Below, in pieces: positions 23,134-35,102 of a stretch of DNA of 64,000 nucleotides (position 1 is its first letter; each line of letters starts with the position of its first letter). The translations under genes were made by a program, and so were the position numbers. The stretch lies in NCBI GenBank assembly GCA_905221615.1, contig CAJNDT010000513.1, positions 62,001 to 126,000 on the forward strand, written 5' to 3'. The stretch comes from Symbiodinium sp. CCMP2592. Its lineage: Eukaryota; Sar; Dinophyceae; Suessiales; Symbiodiniaceae. Below the pieces are notes generated by a model. The model made no database searches. It had not been told where the DNA came from and saw only the letters and a list, made by a program, of their open reading frames with translations.

Positions 23134-23995
23134 AGGAGAGAAACTACTTGGTTCAGAGATCCCTGTGAATACGGGCAGTCGCTCCTCTTATACAGTCTAC
23201 AACAAGTTTGACGTGCCCGTACATGTTCAAAAAAGTGCAATAGTACCTTCTGGTTGATGAATGCGCTGTTGTAGTTTTGGTTGTCGTTGCTGCGGTTCGC
23301 CTTGGTGTTGGTGTTGGTGATGAGAGCGTTGTTGCTGTTGCTGCCACAGATGCAAGGGGGGAGGTAAGTCTGTCCCTGTGTGACAGCCTGTGTGTGTGTG
23401 TGTGCATGTTTGGGTACTTGTGTGTGTGTGTGTGTGGCAGGCGCTGGTACGAGTATATAAGTACTATATAGCAACACAGTTCAAATGAGAATCCAGCAAG
23501 GCCTCCACCCACACACAACCCCGAATGAAGACATGAGGACATCTGAATTCTTTAGGGCTGAAGTAACCAAGTGCGAATGATTCAGGTTGAACATGAACTA
23601 TGCACAGCGCACCTCGTGTTATGTCAGCTCGTAACGTACATGCCGGGATATGAGTGGTGCGCAGCTCACTGTTATCGTTACACATACAAACGCAGTACCC
23701 GAGACCCGAGTCCTTCTTCAATCACCACAGCCCACATGATTTTCAGGCAGCCCTCATCATACACATGCTCAGAGTTAGAGGGCCTAGGGCCTGAGGACCA
23801 GGTGCAAGTCTACGCCATCACATCCCAGTTCCAGGTTTAGGTTTAGGGTTTAGGGTTCAACACATATTGAGGCCTGCAGCTCCTACGAAAGTCTCTTGCA
23901 AATGCGGTCAAAGGCACATATTGGCCTGGTGTTTGGAGGCTTTAAAGCCGAGTAAACTCTTTCAGTCGCCCGATGGGCTCCATGCGTACCCGAAA
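21153..23995. other. Gene desert: microsatellites and telomere-like degenerate repeats
   Basis: It holds (TA)n at 21,175-21,252, degenerate TTTAGGG repeats at 21,890-21,985, degenerate CCCTAAA at 22,575-22,725, (TA)n/(GA)n at 23,085-23,135 and GT-rich tracts at 23,390-23,440. No reading frame is convincing. Confidence 0.6.
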
Positions 23996-24097
23996 TGGGG
24001 GTTTCCGAAAACAGGGGTCCCTAATATGGACCTTAAATAGTATACCCTTATTATAAGGACCCCCAAATAAGGTACCCCTCATTTTCGGAAACTCCCA
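23996..24097. mobile_element. Fold-back MITE-like element, family B (copy 1)
   Basis: Ends GGGGGTTTCCGAAAA and TTTTCGGAAACTCCC. The interior has TATTATAAGGACCCC and GGTACCCC, shared with other B copies in the opposite orientation. Confidence 0.65.
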
Positions 24098-24390
24098 AAT
24101 CACGCAGTGCAGTACGAGCCTGTAGTCGCCGCGGCGCCAGCAGGCTGGATGCGAACTGCACGTGGGCTCGCAGGAGGATCCGAAGTGGAGTGGTGAGGGC
24201 AGCACATGACATGTGCCATGCGTGAAGAATTTAGGACCTGTTGGGACTTTGCATTAGATTCGTGTGGACTCGTCGATGCTCAGGGCTGCTCGTGTCTGCA
24301 GCGATGGCTTTCTGTTTCCTCGACCTCAACCCCGAGTAACCTATCTTGTTAAGGACTTATAAAAGGAAATCATACTGAAGAACGCCAAAA

Positions 24391-24519
24391 TCAAAGGGGA
24401 AAAGCAGGGACCCTTAATGGGGACCCTACCCTATAATGGGCTATATAATGGGTATATAATAGCTATATTAAAGGTATATACCTAGGGGTCCCTATTAAGG
24501 GTCCCTCCTTTTACCCTTG
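24391..24519. mobile_element. Fold-back MITE-like element, family C (copy 1)
   Basis: Arms AAAGGGGAAAAGCAGGGACCC and GGGTCCCTCCTTTTACCCTT. The core TATAATGGGCTATATAATGG is conserved among copies. Most of the 129 bp can pair as one hairpin. Confidence 0.7.
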
Positions 24520-24649
24520 CATAAAAAGGTAGGGCTTCTTCGGGTCCAGGTAACCTTTAGTTGCTCACAGACCGTTGCGTATTCGATTCGAAAGCATCTG
24601 TTGCAGCTCCAACCAAGAGGACAGGATTGAGGGCATAAGGGTCTAAGCC

Positions 24650-24825
24650 CCTAAACCCCTTCAGCCCTAAACCCCTAAACCCTAAACCCCTAAACCCCTA
24701 AACCCCTAAAGCCCTGAACCCTAAACCCCTAAACCCCTAAACCCCTAAACCCCTAAACCCCTAAACCCCTAAACCCCTAAACCCCTAAACCCCTAAACCC
24801 CTAAAGCCCTAAAGCCCTAAACCTT
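24650..24825. repeat. Interstitial (CCCCTAAA)n telomere-like tract
   Basis: About 18 nearly perfect tandem octamers CCCCTAAA with a few CCCTAAA and AAAGCCC variants. Degenerate tracts also occur at 26,005-26,135, 27,770-28,150, 40,020-40,135 and 53,465-53,575. These are internal, so they are interstitial rather than a chromosome end. Confidence 0.9.
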
Positions 24826-24917
24826 CAAGTCGGGCTTCTGGATTCTCCCGAGACCTCCTTCGTGCGAGATAGAAGCTCGCCGTCGAAGGTCACCTGCCAT
24901 CCGAAGCCATCGACTCT

Positions 24918-25113
24918 GGGAGTTTCCGAAAATTGGGGGTACCTTTAAAGGGATCCTTTAAGGGTTCCTATAAAGGGATCTATAAGGGTTCTATAAAAGG
25001 TTTAGGGTTGTAGAGTTTCCGAAAATTGGGGGTACGTTATTTGGGGTCCTTATAATAAGGATCCTACTATTGAGGGTCCTATATTAGGGTCCCATTTTGT
25101 TCGGAAACTCCCT
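24918..25113. mobile_element. Compound family B element (copy 2)
   Basis: Two left ends (GGGAGTTTCCGAAAATTGGG and AGAGTTTCCGAAAATTGGGG) lie in tandem before one right end. It is nearly identical to 27,469-27,662, so the compound form was copied as one piece. Confidence 0.7.
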
Positions 25114-25159
25114 TTTGGGGATTTGAAGATGAAGGTTTCGGGGCTTCTGGTCGGGTCTA

Positions 25160-25324
25160 TCAAAGGGGAAAAGGAGGGACCCTTAAAGGGGAAAAGGGTT
25201 TAGGGTGTAGGGTTTAGGGGGGACCCCTACCCTATAATTAATGGGCTATATAATGGGTATATAATAGCTATATTAAGCGTATATACCTAGGGGTCCTTAT
25301 TGAGGGTCCCTCCTTTTACCCTTG
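25160..25324. mobile_element. Family C element with inserted telomere-like repeat
   Basis: Same arms and core as copy 1, but the left arm is interrupted by about 30 bp containing GGGTTTAGGGTGTAGGGTTT. Confidence 0.65.
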
Positions 25325-25503
25325 GAGACTAAAACAGGGTTTGCATTAGAGTCTATATTAGGGTTTAATATTTAGGGCTTGGGGTTTAAGGGTTTAGAGT
25401 AGGCCACGTGACCTCTCTGGTAAGATATTGGGCGATTGTTGTTTTCGACATTGCTGTCGTTTGACGAACAGAAGCAACCCACCAATGCAGGGGCTGCAAT
25501 AAG

Positions 25504-25594
25504 TAGAACAGGGTTTTGGGGGCTCCTTATCATTCGTATTAATATAGTTGTAGTATATACCCCCAAAACCCTGTTCTAATTACTAAGGCCCCTA
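25504..25594. mobile_element. Fold-back MITE-like element, family J
   Basis: Arms AACAGGGTTTTGGGGG and CCCCCAAAACCCTGTT followed by CTAATTACTAAGGCCCC. Diverged relatives at 44,020-44,130, 49,890-49,994 and 54,247-54,364 carry the same AAGGCCCCTATA outer motif. Confidence 0.6.
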
Positions 25595-25712
25595 TAACAG
25601 AGAACCCCCTTCTATAGATCCCGTACAGAGCCCTTCAAGGATCCCTTCAAAGGAAACCCTACTCTGATTACTAAGGCCCCTGTATCATAAACAAACATCA
25701 AGGTGTAAAGGA

Positions 25713-25845
25713 TCAAAGGCGAAAAGGAGGGACCCTTAGTGGGGACCCCTACCCTATAATGGGCTATATAGTGGGTATGTTATAGATATATTAAGGGTAT
25801 TATACCCTAGGGGTCCTTATTAAGGGTCCCTCCTTTTACGGTTGG
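25713..25845. mobile_element. Family C element (copy 3)
   Basis: Arms TCAAAGGCGAAAAGGAGGGA and GGGTCCCTCCTTTTACGG with the conserved TATAATGGGCTATATA core. Confidence 0.65.
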
Positions 25846-26201
25846 AGTCAAAACCAGGGTTTGCATTAGGGTCTATATTAGGGTTTAATGTTTAGGGCTT
25901 GGGGTCAAAGGTCTAGGGTAGGCTTGTATTGTAAAAACTTCCAAGGTGTAAAGGAGGTCCTATGGCTTGAAGATTGCCCGTCTGGGCCGGTCTCGGGGCT
26001 GTCTGTTTAGGGTTTAGGGTTCAGGGTTTTTGAGGGGTTGAGGGGTTTGGGGTTTAGGGTTTAGGGGTTTTGGGGTTTAGGGATTTCGGGGTTTAGGGGT
26101 TTGGGGTTTAGGGCTTGGGGGGTTTATAGGGTTTCGGGCCGACCCTGTACTCCACTTTTTGTAAGTTTAAGCTAGGGCTTCGCTTTTGGAGGTTCAAGTC
26201 T

Positions 26202-26313
26202 AGGATGCCAAGTAAGCTAGGAATAAACGGGCTTCACTTTTGGTATTGGGTACAGTAACTTTATAAGGAACCTAGGACTATAAAAAGGGAATAAGGGTAC
26301 TACTAGGCATCCT
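26202..26313. mobile_element. Fold-back MITE-like element, family M
   Basis: Short imperfect ends AGGATGCC/GGCATCCT and interior GGAACCTAGGACTATAAAAA. A second copy is at 45,794-45,900 with the same interior. Confidence 0.5.
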
Positions 26314-27468
26314 AAAAGTTTAGTTGTACTGGGTATGCTTGAGACGGTGGGTCTCGACAGCAACTGGAAAGCCCCTATTCCCCCTTAACTGCCAACCTGA
26401 ACTCCTAAATCCTAAGCCCCAACACTCCGTGGCACACAAGATACCCACTGTTCACTGGTTTAAGGGTGCCTTTACGGGTCCCCTTTAGAGGGATGTGCAA
26501 AGGGTTTTGGTTTCCTTGCGAAGGCTTCAACATGGGATGAGGGTTCCTTTGGCAGTTCCTTTGGGCATCTGAGGCGAAGGGGACTGTGGGAGCGTCCCAG
26601 CCAAGAACATCGCTGTTCGGTGGACGGTTCTACGGTTCTGCTGTCTCCACCTAAACCACACACCCAGAATGTTGGGTCAACGGAAGAAAAACGTTGCCAG
26701 GGTTTAATAAGGCTCAATAGTGTTTTCTGGTTGAAGGTTGCAGGGAAATCGCCTGCTTAGTAACAGGCATTAAGCATACCCCCTTGTGGTCCCCACAGAC
26801 GGATGTTGTAACATAACCCCAACCCGTATCTGACAAACAAGGCATCTGTAGCTACACTGAAGAAACTCGACACGCCTTGCAAAGCCCTAGTCTAGTCATT
26901 AACCCCGCTATTAATCCTACTTGTCGGGTATCATGGGGAACTAAAGGTCAACCTTTTTGGTTATATAGGGGTTCTATAGGGGCTATACTACCCCACGAAA
27001 AGTGAAAGGTTACCTACTCTACAATTAGGTAATACTCTCCGCAGGGACAAGGCACCTCGTCGGCACAAGCCTCGCAGGCGTCCGTTTCCACCAGGCGCCT
27101 TGGTGCCGTGTCCTGGATTGGTGGTATGGTGCGGGTTGTAGGCTTTAGGGTTTAGGGGTCCAGGGTTGAGGGTTGTAAAGTTTGCACAGGTGTTCTTGGA
27201 GCTTTCCAGTTTACAAGCTTTGAAGAGGGGTCTAAGCGGCAAAAACGATGTTCCACGAGTTTTTATGATGAAACCTTACACCCCACATACACCCGAAACT
27301 CTGAGTTCAACCCTCGCCGTAAGTTGCTGAATCCAATACAAATGCGTAAAATCCCAAACCCTAAACCCTAAACCCTAAAATCCTAAAGCCCTCAGTCCTC
27401 GAGGATGTCCACAGAGGAGCCCCAGGTCGATCCGCCGGGGCCACTCAGGGGGTGGTAGACCTCCACTT
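26314..27468. other. No gene seen
   Basis: Mixed sequence with scattered CCCTAAA-like words. The open frames at 26.5-27.2 kb lack coding character. Confidence 0.4.
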
Positions 27469-27662
27469 GGGAGTTTCCGAAAATTGGGGGTACCTTTAAA
27501 GGGATCCTTTAAGGGTTCCTATAAAGGGATCTATAAGGGTTCTATAAAAGGTTTAGGGTTGTAGAGTTTCCGAAAATTGGGGGTACCTTATTTGGGGTCC
27601 TTATAATAAGGATCCTACTATTTAGAGTACTATCTTAGGGTCCCCTATTTTCGGAAACTCCC
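27469..27662. mobile_element. Compound family B element (copy 3)
   Basis: Near-identical to 24,918-25,113, including the duplicated left end and the internal GGTTTAGGGTTGTAGAG. Confidence 0.7.
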
Positions 27663-27666
27663 ACTT

Positions 27667-27761
27667 GGGTAGTTGTAGAATTAAGGTCCCTTTTGGGTAC
27701 CCCTACATAATAGGTGCCGTATTATAACAGGGACCCAAAACAGACCATAATTTTGACAACC
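27667..27761. mobile_element. Fold-back MITE-like element, family I
   Basis: Diverged arms around AGGTCCCTTTTGGGTACCCC and CATAATTTTGACAACC with interior AATAGGTGCC. Related to 37,525-37,628 and to a partial copy at 49,699-49,770. Confidence 0.5.
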
Positions 27762-28692
27762 GCACACTCGGGGTTTAGGGCTTAGGGGTTCAGGGCTTAG
27801 GGTTAGAGGTTTTGGGTTTAGGGTTTGGGGTTTAGGGCTTTAGGGTTCAGGGCTTAGGGGCTTAGGGGTTTAGGGCTTAGGGGATTGAGGCTTAGAGCTC
27901 GACTTCGGGCTTCTTAAGGTTCCGTTTTTTCTTGTTTTAAGTGTAGTGTTCTGGGTTTAGGTCTTAGAGTTTAGGGCTTGAGGCTTCGGGGTTTATGGGT
28001 TTAGGATTAAGGGGTTTGCGGGCTTACGGGTTTATAGGGGTCGTAGACCTCGACTCCGGGCTTGCTTAGGGTTCAGGGTTTAGGGTTTAGGGGTTTGAAG
28101 TTTAGGATTTACGGGTTTAGGATTTCGGGTTTGGGGGCTAAGGGGTTTAAGTTTTTTTTTTTTAAGTGTAACGGCCCTTTCTCACTCCGCACGCAGAGTA
28201 GGACTTGAGCCGACCCAAGGAGGACTTAGGGTTTAGGTTTTAATGGTTTTCGATTTTGCTTTTACTTGCTTTAATTGGCAGTTCAGTTTGGGCGCAGAGG
28301 AAGTTACTTGCTGTTTGACGGGGTATGTCATTTCCGACTAATGTTTTACTTCCTGGTATCTCAGTTTATGTGATGGGTCTTATTGCTGCTGCTGTGTCGA
28401 TTGCTTTCGTTGTTTCTTGCCTCACTCGGTATGCATGTGCCTGCAACGAGTCTGGAAGACGCTCGGGATCTAAAATCATGACCCGTAACCTGACAACCCG
28501 GACTAAACATTGAAACTGAAAAGCTGAACATGTCGACCCGAAGCCCTACTTCAGCAAGCATGCAGAAACCTACAAAATAACCACACTAATGACGCCTCAA
28601 TCGCTTTATTGTGCATGGAAACCTAAATAACCCAGGAACAGCCCAGCAGCATGCATATCTGCACGTGTAGTTGAGGTGCGTATATGAGAGTG

Positions 28693-28726
<34 letters not shown>

Positions 28727-30060
28727 GTACACGTACATGCATACAATCACACACACACACACCCACACACCCACACATGCGGTGTTTCACGAAAAGATGT
28801 GTACACATGTGGCGCTTGCTCGTACATACATGCATACATGCATGCTTACAGCATCCATCCATCTTGCATGCATGCATACATTTGAGGGCTTTTTCTGTAT
28901 GTTGTACAGTGTGAACAAACATGCTGACATATCGTAATACATACAATACAATACATTACGATGGTAGAGTAGCATAGAACAGAATAGACTACGCTACAGC
29001 ACGGTGCAACACAGTACAGTACACTACAATACAGTACACTACTTACATACATACATACATACATACGTACATATATACATACATACAAACGTACATACAT
29101 ACGTACAGACATACATACATATGTACGTACACACGTATATACAAGCATGCATACTGGTGCCATACAATGCAATACAATACAGTGCAATATACAATGTAAT
29201 ATAATACAATACTTACAATCATACATACATGCATACGTACATACGTAATTACATGCGTGCATATGTAAGTGCATATATACATACGTACATATGTACAGAC
29301 GCACATACGTGAATACCTGCATACAAGCATGCATGCATGGCATACATGCACGCATACATAAACTGTATAGTCTTACATAGCTAGATAGATCGACAGATCG
29401 ATAGGTTGGTAGATAGATAGATACAGAGATACGTAGACAGCTAGATATATAGATATATGTATGCACATATGTGACATATGTGTATACAAACATTATAAGC
29501 TTAACCTCTGGCTAGCTGGGAGACACACCGTCTGTTTGCCGGCGCTCCAATGAGTGCAGGGAGCGATGCCATCGCCTTAGCGACCAATCTTTTAAAATTT
29601 CGCACCGTGCAACTATTGACCTAGAGAGCCTGCTTCAGTGTAGGGACCGTCGGCACCTACGTCGAGCATGAGGTTGCAATGCCAAGTTTGCAGGCTAACC
29701 CGGCTAAACTAGTCCAGGCCTAGTACGGTTTCTCGCTGCCTAAATAAGCAGCTTAAAACAAGAACTTTCGGGATCGATTGAGCCCAGATCCTGCGTTCAA
29801 ACCTTCCCTTTTTTCCTTTGAAGCTTTGAGGGTTTGAGAGGACTTGAGAGGAGAGCTCCAAGACCGAACGCCGTAATCGTAGCCCCACACCGTAGACGCT
29901 AAGCCCTGAAAACACCCTAAACCCTAAGACCCACGGATACAAAACCCTGACACCCATGGCCCATTCTCATAAGCCTAAAGTAAGCCTAGACTAACAACTC
30001 GAAGCCCCCGACGCCCTAGACGCTACATCCCTGGGCCCGACACACGAAACCCTAAACCCA
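27762..30060. other. Gene desert: telomere-like words and ATAC-type low complexity
   Basis: TTTAGGG/TTAGGGC words fill 27,770-28,150. A (TA)n tract lies at 28,697-28,726 and CA-rich sequence at 28,748-28,778. From 28,800 to 29,480 the sequence is degenerate CATACATACGTAC repeat. Tyr/Cys/Val-rich frames here are products of that repeat. Confidence 0.7.
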
Positions 30061-30118
30061 CCCAGACCTTCATGATTTAAGGTATATTCCTTAATTAAGG
30101 GATTTTGGAAGGTCTGGG
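30061..30118. mobile_element. Family E element, short derivative
   Basis: A 58 bp version with CCCAGACCTT and AAGGTCTGGG ends and CCTTAATTAAGG inside; probably an internal deletion of the 105 bp form at 30,946-31,050. Confidence 0.6.
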
Positions 30119-30230
30119 CACATCCCAAACCCCAAATCGACCGACAACCACGGCTTGGGACAAGGCAGAAGCACTTCTGCCGAATGACCTTCGGGCTGGC
30201 GACCACCTTCGAAAAGGTAAAAATCTACCT

Positions 30231-30444
30231 ACCTATAGTCTCCATTGTAGTTCCTTTTGTTGGTTATCCAATTTTATGGTTAGGACCCTATATAATAGAG
30301 ATCTTGGTTAACCAAAAAAAGGAACTACAATAAAGACTATAGGTATAGTATCCATTGTAATTCCTTTTGGGGGGTTGCCTTAGAGGATCCTTGATATATG
30401 ATTGGTTAAACCCATCATATGGAACTGCAGTTGAGACTATAGGT
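30231..30444. mobile_element. Two family A fold-back elements sharing an end
   Basis: The first (30,231-30,344) runs from ACCTATAGTCTCCATTGTAG to AAAGACTATAGGT. The second (30,341-30,444) starts in the last bases of the first and ends GAGACTATAGGT. The second is more diverged inside. Confidence 0.7.
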
Positions 30445-30945
30445 AGGGTTTGGGCTTGGGATGTCAATGTTAGTTTAAGGTTTCGGGCACGGTGTAGGGT
30501 CCGGGGTTTTGGGGCTTAGGATTGTGGAGTTGTGAGGTTGAGGGTTGAGGATTAGGGTGATCGGAGCCTTTCGTTGGCTTGCGGTAACGGGGTTTGGACT
30601 TTGATGGAGTTGGTGGGGTTTCGGCTTTTGGAGCTTCGCAGTTAGTGAATCTTGGGCCCACAGCTACAGCTTTAAGGGCTAAATAAAGCCCGAGAAGCCT
30701 TCAGAGGGTGAAACGGTGTACAATGGCGGCAGAGGCTGGCCGTCCTCAAAAGAAGGGAGATGTGCCGTCTCCTCAACGACCACGCCCCAATCCCCCAAAA
30801 CCCTGAAACACCCTAATGAAGCCCTTAGCTTCAAAGGCGTGTTTAGGGCTCAACGGAAAACCTGTCACGGCTTCATGGCCTGAGGCACCTTCCTTACGTG
30901 CACTCCGGGGACAACCTAGACAAGCAATGTCTGGGCCTACAAGTG
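30445..30945. other. No gene seen
   Basis: Mixed sequence with a few TTTAGGG-like words; nothing supportable. Confidence 0.4.
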
Positions 30946-31050
30946 CCCAGACCTTCCAAAATCCCTTAAGGAATATACCTTAAATCATAGTTGGATCTCT
31001 AATATGATTTAAGGTATATTCCTTAATTAAGGGACTTTGGAAGGTCTGGG
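30946..31050. mobile_element. Family E element, full-length form
   Basis: Ends CCCAGACCTTCCAAAATCCC and complement, arms with GGAATATACCTTAAATCAT. The 105 bp forms a nearly perfect hairpin. Confidence 0.75.
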
Positions 31051-31115
31051 TGCTAAAGGACCCCCCAAGACTAGAGCGAGGCACTCGTTGGATGCAACGA
31101 ATTTTAAACATGTAT

Positions 31116-31252
31116 CCAAGGGTAAAAGGAGGGACCCTTAATAAGGACCCCTTGGTATACACCCTTCTTTTAGCTATTATATAGCCCATTATATAGCCCA
31201 TTATACAGTAGGCTGGGGGTCCCCATTAAGGGTCGCTCCCTTTCCCCTTTGA
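31116..31252. mobile_element. Family C element (copy 4, opposite orientation)
   Basis: Arms CCAAGGGTAAAAGGAGGGAC and CGCTCCCTTTCCCCTTTGA. The core TATATAGCCCATTATA is the complement of the core in copies 1-3. Confidence 0.7.
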
Positions 31253-31314
31253 ACGTAGTGTGCCTGACTTCCGATGTAGTACTTTGGTCGGATGATGGTA
31301 AAACAACTTGATTA

Positions 31315-31425
31315 CTTATAGTCTCCATTGTGGTTCCCTTTCTTGGTAAACCAAAATCTCTATTATAGGGTCCTAGCCATAAAATTGGATAACCAAAACA
31401 AGGAACTACAATGGAGACTATAGGT
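31315..31425. mobile_element. Family A fold-back element (copy 3)
   Basis: Ends TTATAGTCTCCATTGTGGTT and GGAACTACAATGGAGACTAT, core ATCTCTATTATAGGGTCCTA. Confidence 0.75.
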
Positions 31426-31849
31426 ACTTCTGCAAGTCTGCGAGGTGGATGTTCACGAATCAAACCATATCCTGATCCCCGGACAGTGTTAGATGCTCGC
31501 AACCCGAATGATTAAACTCTTAGATAACAGACATTAACAGACCACACACCCTGAAATTAGAAAAACAATGAAAAACCTGACACCCAACACTCCCAAATCT
31601 TGCACACTAGACCTACAAAAAATCGCACACCCTAAACCCTGAATCTCTTACGCCCTAAACCAAAGAACAGACACATTCAATGCGAATCACCTCAACCTCT
31701 GGAAAATCAAAAGCCCAAAGCCAGCGCCCGAAATCCCCATGTGTCGTCATAGAAGCAGATCTTTAAAAAAAGGAACCCGGACCCATGGACCTGAGCCCTA
31801 AGTCAACCCGACACTTCGAACCAAGAACCTCTAAAAACTCGACACCCAA

Positions 31850-31935
31850 CCTATAGTCTCCATTGTAGTTCCTTTTTCTGGTTTAACCATTTCTATATAT
31901 AAAGGAAAAAAGGAACTACAATGGAGACTATAGGT
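31850..31935. mobile_element. Family A fold-back element (copy 4, shortened)
   Basis: An 86 bp derivative with near-perfect ends (CCTATAGTCTCCATTGTAGT) and a shortened centre. Confidence 0.75.
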
Positions 31936-34900
31936 AAACCCCTAAGCCCCAAATTCCAAACCCTAAACCTCTAAACAACAAACTTCACACCCTATGTATC
32001 AACCCCTAAACCTGAACTCCAAAACGCTGAAGCACTAAAGCCGGCTTAAACCCCAAGCCCTAAGCCCTAAACTCCAAATATGGTGCCTCGGAGCCATCGC
32101 TGGGCGCGGTCTGCACCTAGGAGCAACGCTGTTCTCAGAATTCAACTGAAGCCTTGAACTTTAGTACTGCGCAGTGAGGCTTTAACAACAATTGTTAAGT
32201 TACTGTGTGTGGGACTTGAAGGGACTACTATTACTAATTCTTCCGATCGCCCTGAGGCTGGGCCCTTTCGGTTGCAAGTGGGGTACTGCTCGACATCTTC
32301 ATGTGGGGTCTTCGGACAGATTCGCTTCCCTTGTTGCTCGTCATCAGCATTCTTGCATGCATGTTCGTTAGTGAACGAGCCCGAAACCCTGAACCCCACA
32401 GGCATGGCCTAGGCGGATGATGTCACGATACGAAACCCAAAAACCCAAACCTACCACGATTCTAGTGCCCAAACTAGAAAGAAATAAACCCGTCGGCGAA
32501 GCCTGATTCCGACCCAGTCGCGAACCATCCGGCATAATCAAATCATGACATTGCATATTCTAAGAAGCTCTGTACGATTTCCCAGCCCCTCCCAGACAGT
32601 CCCACGCCTGAACCGTGAACCATAATCCCTGAATTCTCGAACGCTGCCTCCCCCCCTTTTGCCCACTCAGGCTCCCGACCGAGAAGATGGGCGCCTGTTG
32701 GTGTGACCCTTTAGAGTTCGACTGCTGAAGTGGAACACCAAGCCCTTGCGCCGACCCCACCCTCATCCCGATGTGTTACACCCACACAGCCGTACGCAAC
32801 CTCCGTAAACCCTAAACCTTGCACCGCAAATCCGTCCACCACCAACCCTCAACCTTAGGCTTGAACCTGAAGTGAGTCCGTGTGCGCCCAGGGGTGGCGT
32901 GACTAAAATTCTATCATCCTTGAAGCGACTGCAGTTTTCCAGGTGATCAAGACCTCCCCTACACACTCCCTAATTGTGCAATTGAAAGAAACGACAGCTT
33001 ACCTCATGACACATACATACCCTGATGTAGTGGCCTGAAAAATGTTGACATAAGGTTTTGGGCTTTGCCAGCCATAGTGTAAACGTGAAAGTACACCCAA
33101 GGAATACTGTTGGCAACTATGCAGGCTTTTGCATTGAACGCTGAAAGTGCCAACTTTCCCTGGAGAAGGTTCACCATGTGGTTTCGGTCTCCTCAGCGAC
33201 CGAAACCCAAAACCCTAAACCATTCAGAATTCCATTACGAGGACTATGACGATGCAGGCTGCAGCTTTAGAGCTTTTGTGTCGCATGATTTTGGGCTTCT
33301 TATGCACGCGGACGCTGTTCTGTTTAGGGCTTTTGGCTCTTGCAAAGGAGGGGGCTGTAAAGTGCGCAATGGCATTCCCGCAAGCTCACAACTCATAACC
33401 CGCCATATCCTTTCTAAAGAACGAACAGGCTGAGTCCAGCAAGGGCTTGCTGAATACGGACACTCCCAATGCTAATGTTCAAACTTGAGTATAATGGTCG
33501 ACGCGGCATTCCCCTTACACGATGGGTAGCATCATTCAGCATAGCAACACATACACTAGAATAGCATGTACTTGGTGGCAGATGATGGAATCCGTCTTGA
33601 AATTCTCACCCAGTAACCCCAGCTTCACATGCTCTTACAAATCCCAAGCATTCAGCAGTTTTCTCAGAAGTCTTCTGAGTTTTCAGGACACTCTGGTGGC
33701 AGAACGTCTCAAACTTGCATGGATTGATCTGATCAACAGGATGATCGCGACAACATGTCTCCAGTTTGTGGTCACGACGCAGCCGTACTCCAACCCCCAC
33801 CCCATCCCAAATATGAGAGCTTGGATTTACTACTGCGTTCGACACTACGGACTCCACTTTGTTCGTGATGCTTGCTGCTGCTTCATAAACACTGCGAGAC
33901 GCGGTCAGAGCCTGAACCATTGAAAGCACTCCCGAAGTGCTGGCAAACTTTAAGAATCTGTAGCTGCCTGTGGTGGCAAAGTGTCCGTGAAACTTTGTCG
34001 GGATACAAACCATCAAACGACAACCTGCCACGATTGCATATGTCGCTTAACATACTGCCAGACGAGTCGAAGGGCAGTTGTGTAGCTTGGTGTTGTTGTT
34101 CCGAGTGTTGAGTTTGCAATGGCTTAGGATTTCGAGGGTGGTTTAAGGCTGATCCCCCAATTCTTGGGCTCCGGCTCAGCCTACACCCTTAACTGCGGCT
34201 CAGATTCTTGCCCAATTACTGCACTCTCTCATTATTGTAGGCTGATAGCCATGGCTTACTCTCTTAGCATGCCTGGATTCAGGCACCTCTGTTGTACTTT
34301 GTTCTTTGGGGTTCCTCTGCTATAAACAGTAAGATGAATAAAACCCAAGGAGTATCCTTGCATCACTATGTTCGTTTCAGGCTCTGTTGCTAGGGCTGCT
34401 GAGAACTCAAGCTTGCCAGAAGCGTTCTTTGTTCAGGCTAGCTGGACAACATCTGTCAGACAGACAACCCACTTCGTTCCGTTCACTCCTTCATCTACTT
34501 CAGTCTACATCAAAGGTATATACGCCTTACTTGGCTAAATCAGGGGAGCGGACTCGTTGTGTATTCGTTGGTTCCATTTACGAAACGTGCTACAGTCGTC
34601 GAGAATGCCCAGCCTCAAACCGCCAAGCCCTGGCTTTCAGGGATTGGAGGTGTAGAGTGAACGTAGACGCTCCCCAGTCCAGCGGGAACTTTTGACAAGA
34701 ACGTTTGAACCCGTGTCCAGTTTTTTGGTCGTGAGTAGCTGTGCAAGAACGAAATCTCGATTCCTGTCAGCCTCATCCGAAGTTCGTTGGCAAACGCATT
34801 CTGAAGTCTTAGCACTAAACCCTAAACCCTAAAACCACAAGCACAAAACCCCAAACCCCGAAACCCTATGCCTAAACCACAAGCCCGAAAACCCGACTCC

Positions 34901-35001
34901 CAAAATCTGCAACCTCAAACCCTTTACCCCAAACCCTTGTTTGCGCGTGGCCTGAGCTCCCGCAGCTGAACAGTAACGCCGGCTTGGAGCTTAGGCAAAA
35001 G
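31936..35001. other. Gene desert with weak coding-like relics
   Basis: Mostly unique sequence with scattered CCCTAAA words. The minus strand at about 34,031-33,606 reads FATTGSYRFLKFASTSGVLS and onward for 140 codons with protein-like composition, but I recognise no family and see no clear splice structure. It may be a decayed gene. Confidence 0.35.
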
Positions 35002-35086
35002 CCAGAAAGTTGGAATATGATTATCCTAACCCTTCTATGGTAAATTTTAGGGTATCCTACCATGAAACCATATTCCAACTTTCTGG
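35002..35086. mobile_element. Fold-back MITE-like element, family K
   Basis: An 85 bp element with ends CCAGAAAGTTGGAATATG and complement; single copy seen. Confidence 0.65.
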
Positions 35087-35102
35087 AGTTTCCTATTGTT
35101 GC

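Noticed and set aside
28600..29500. Tyr/Cys/Val/Met-rich frames up to 215 residues
   Set aside because: They follow from degenerate CATAC/GTATG repeats with no coding signal.
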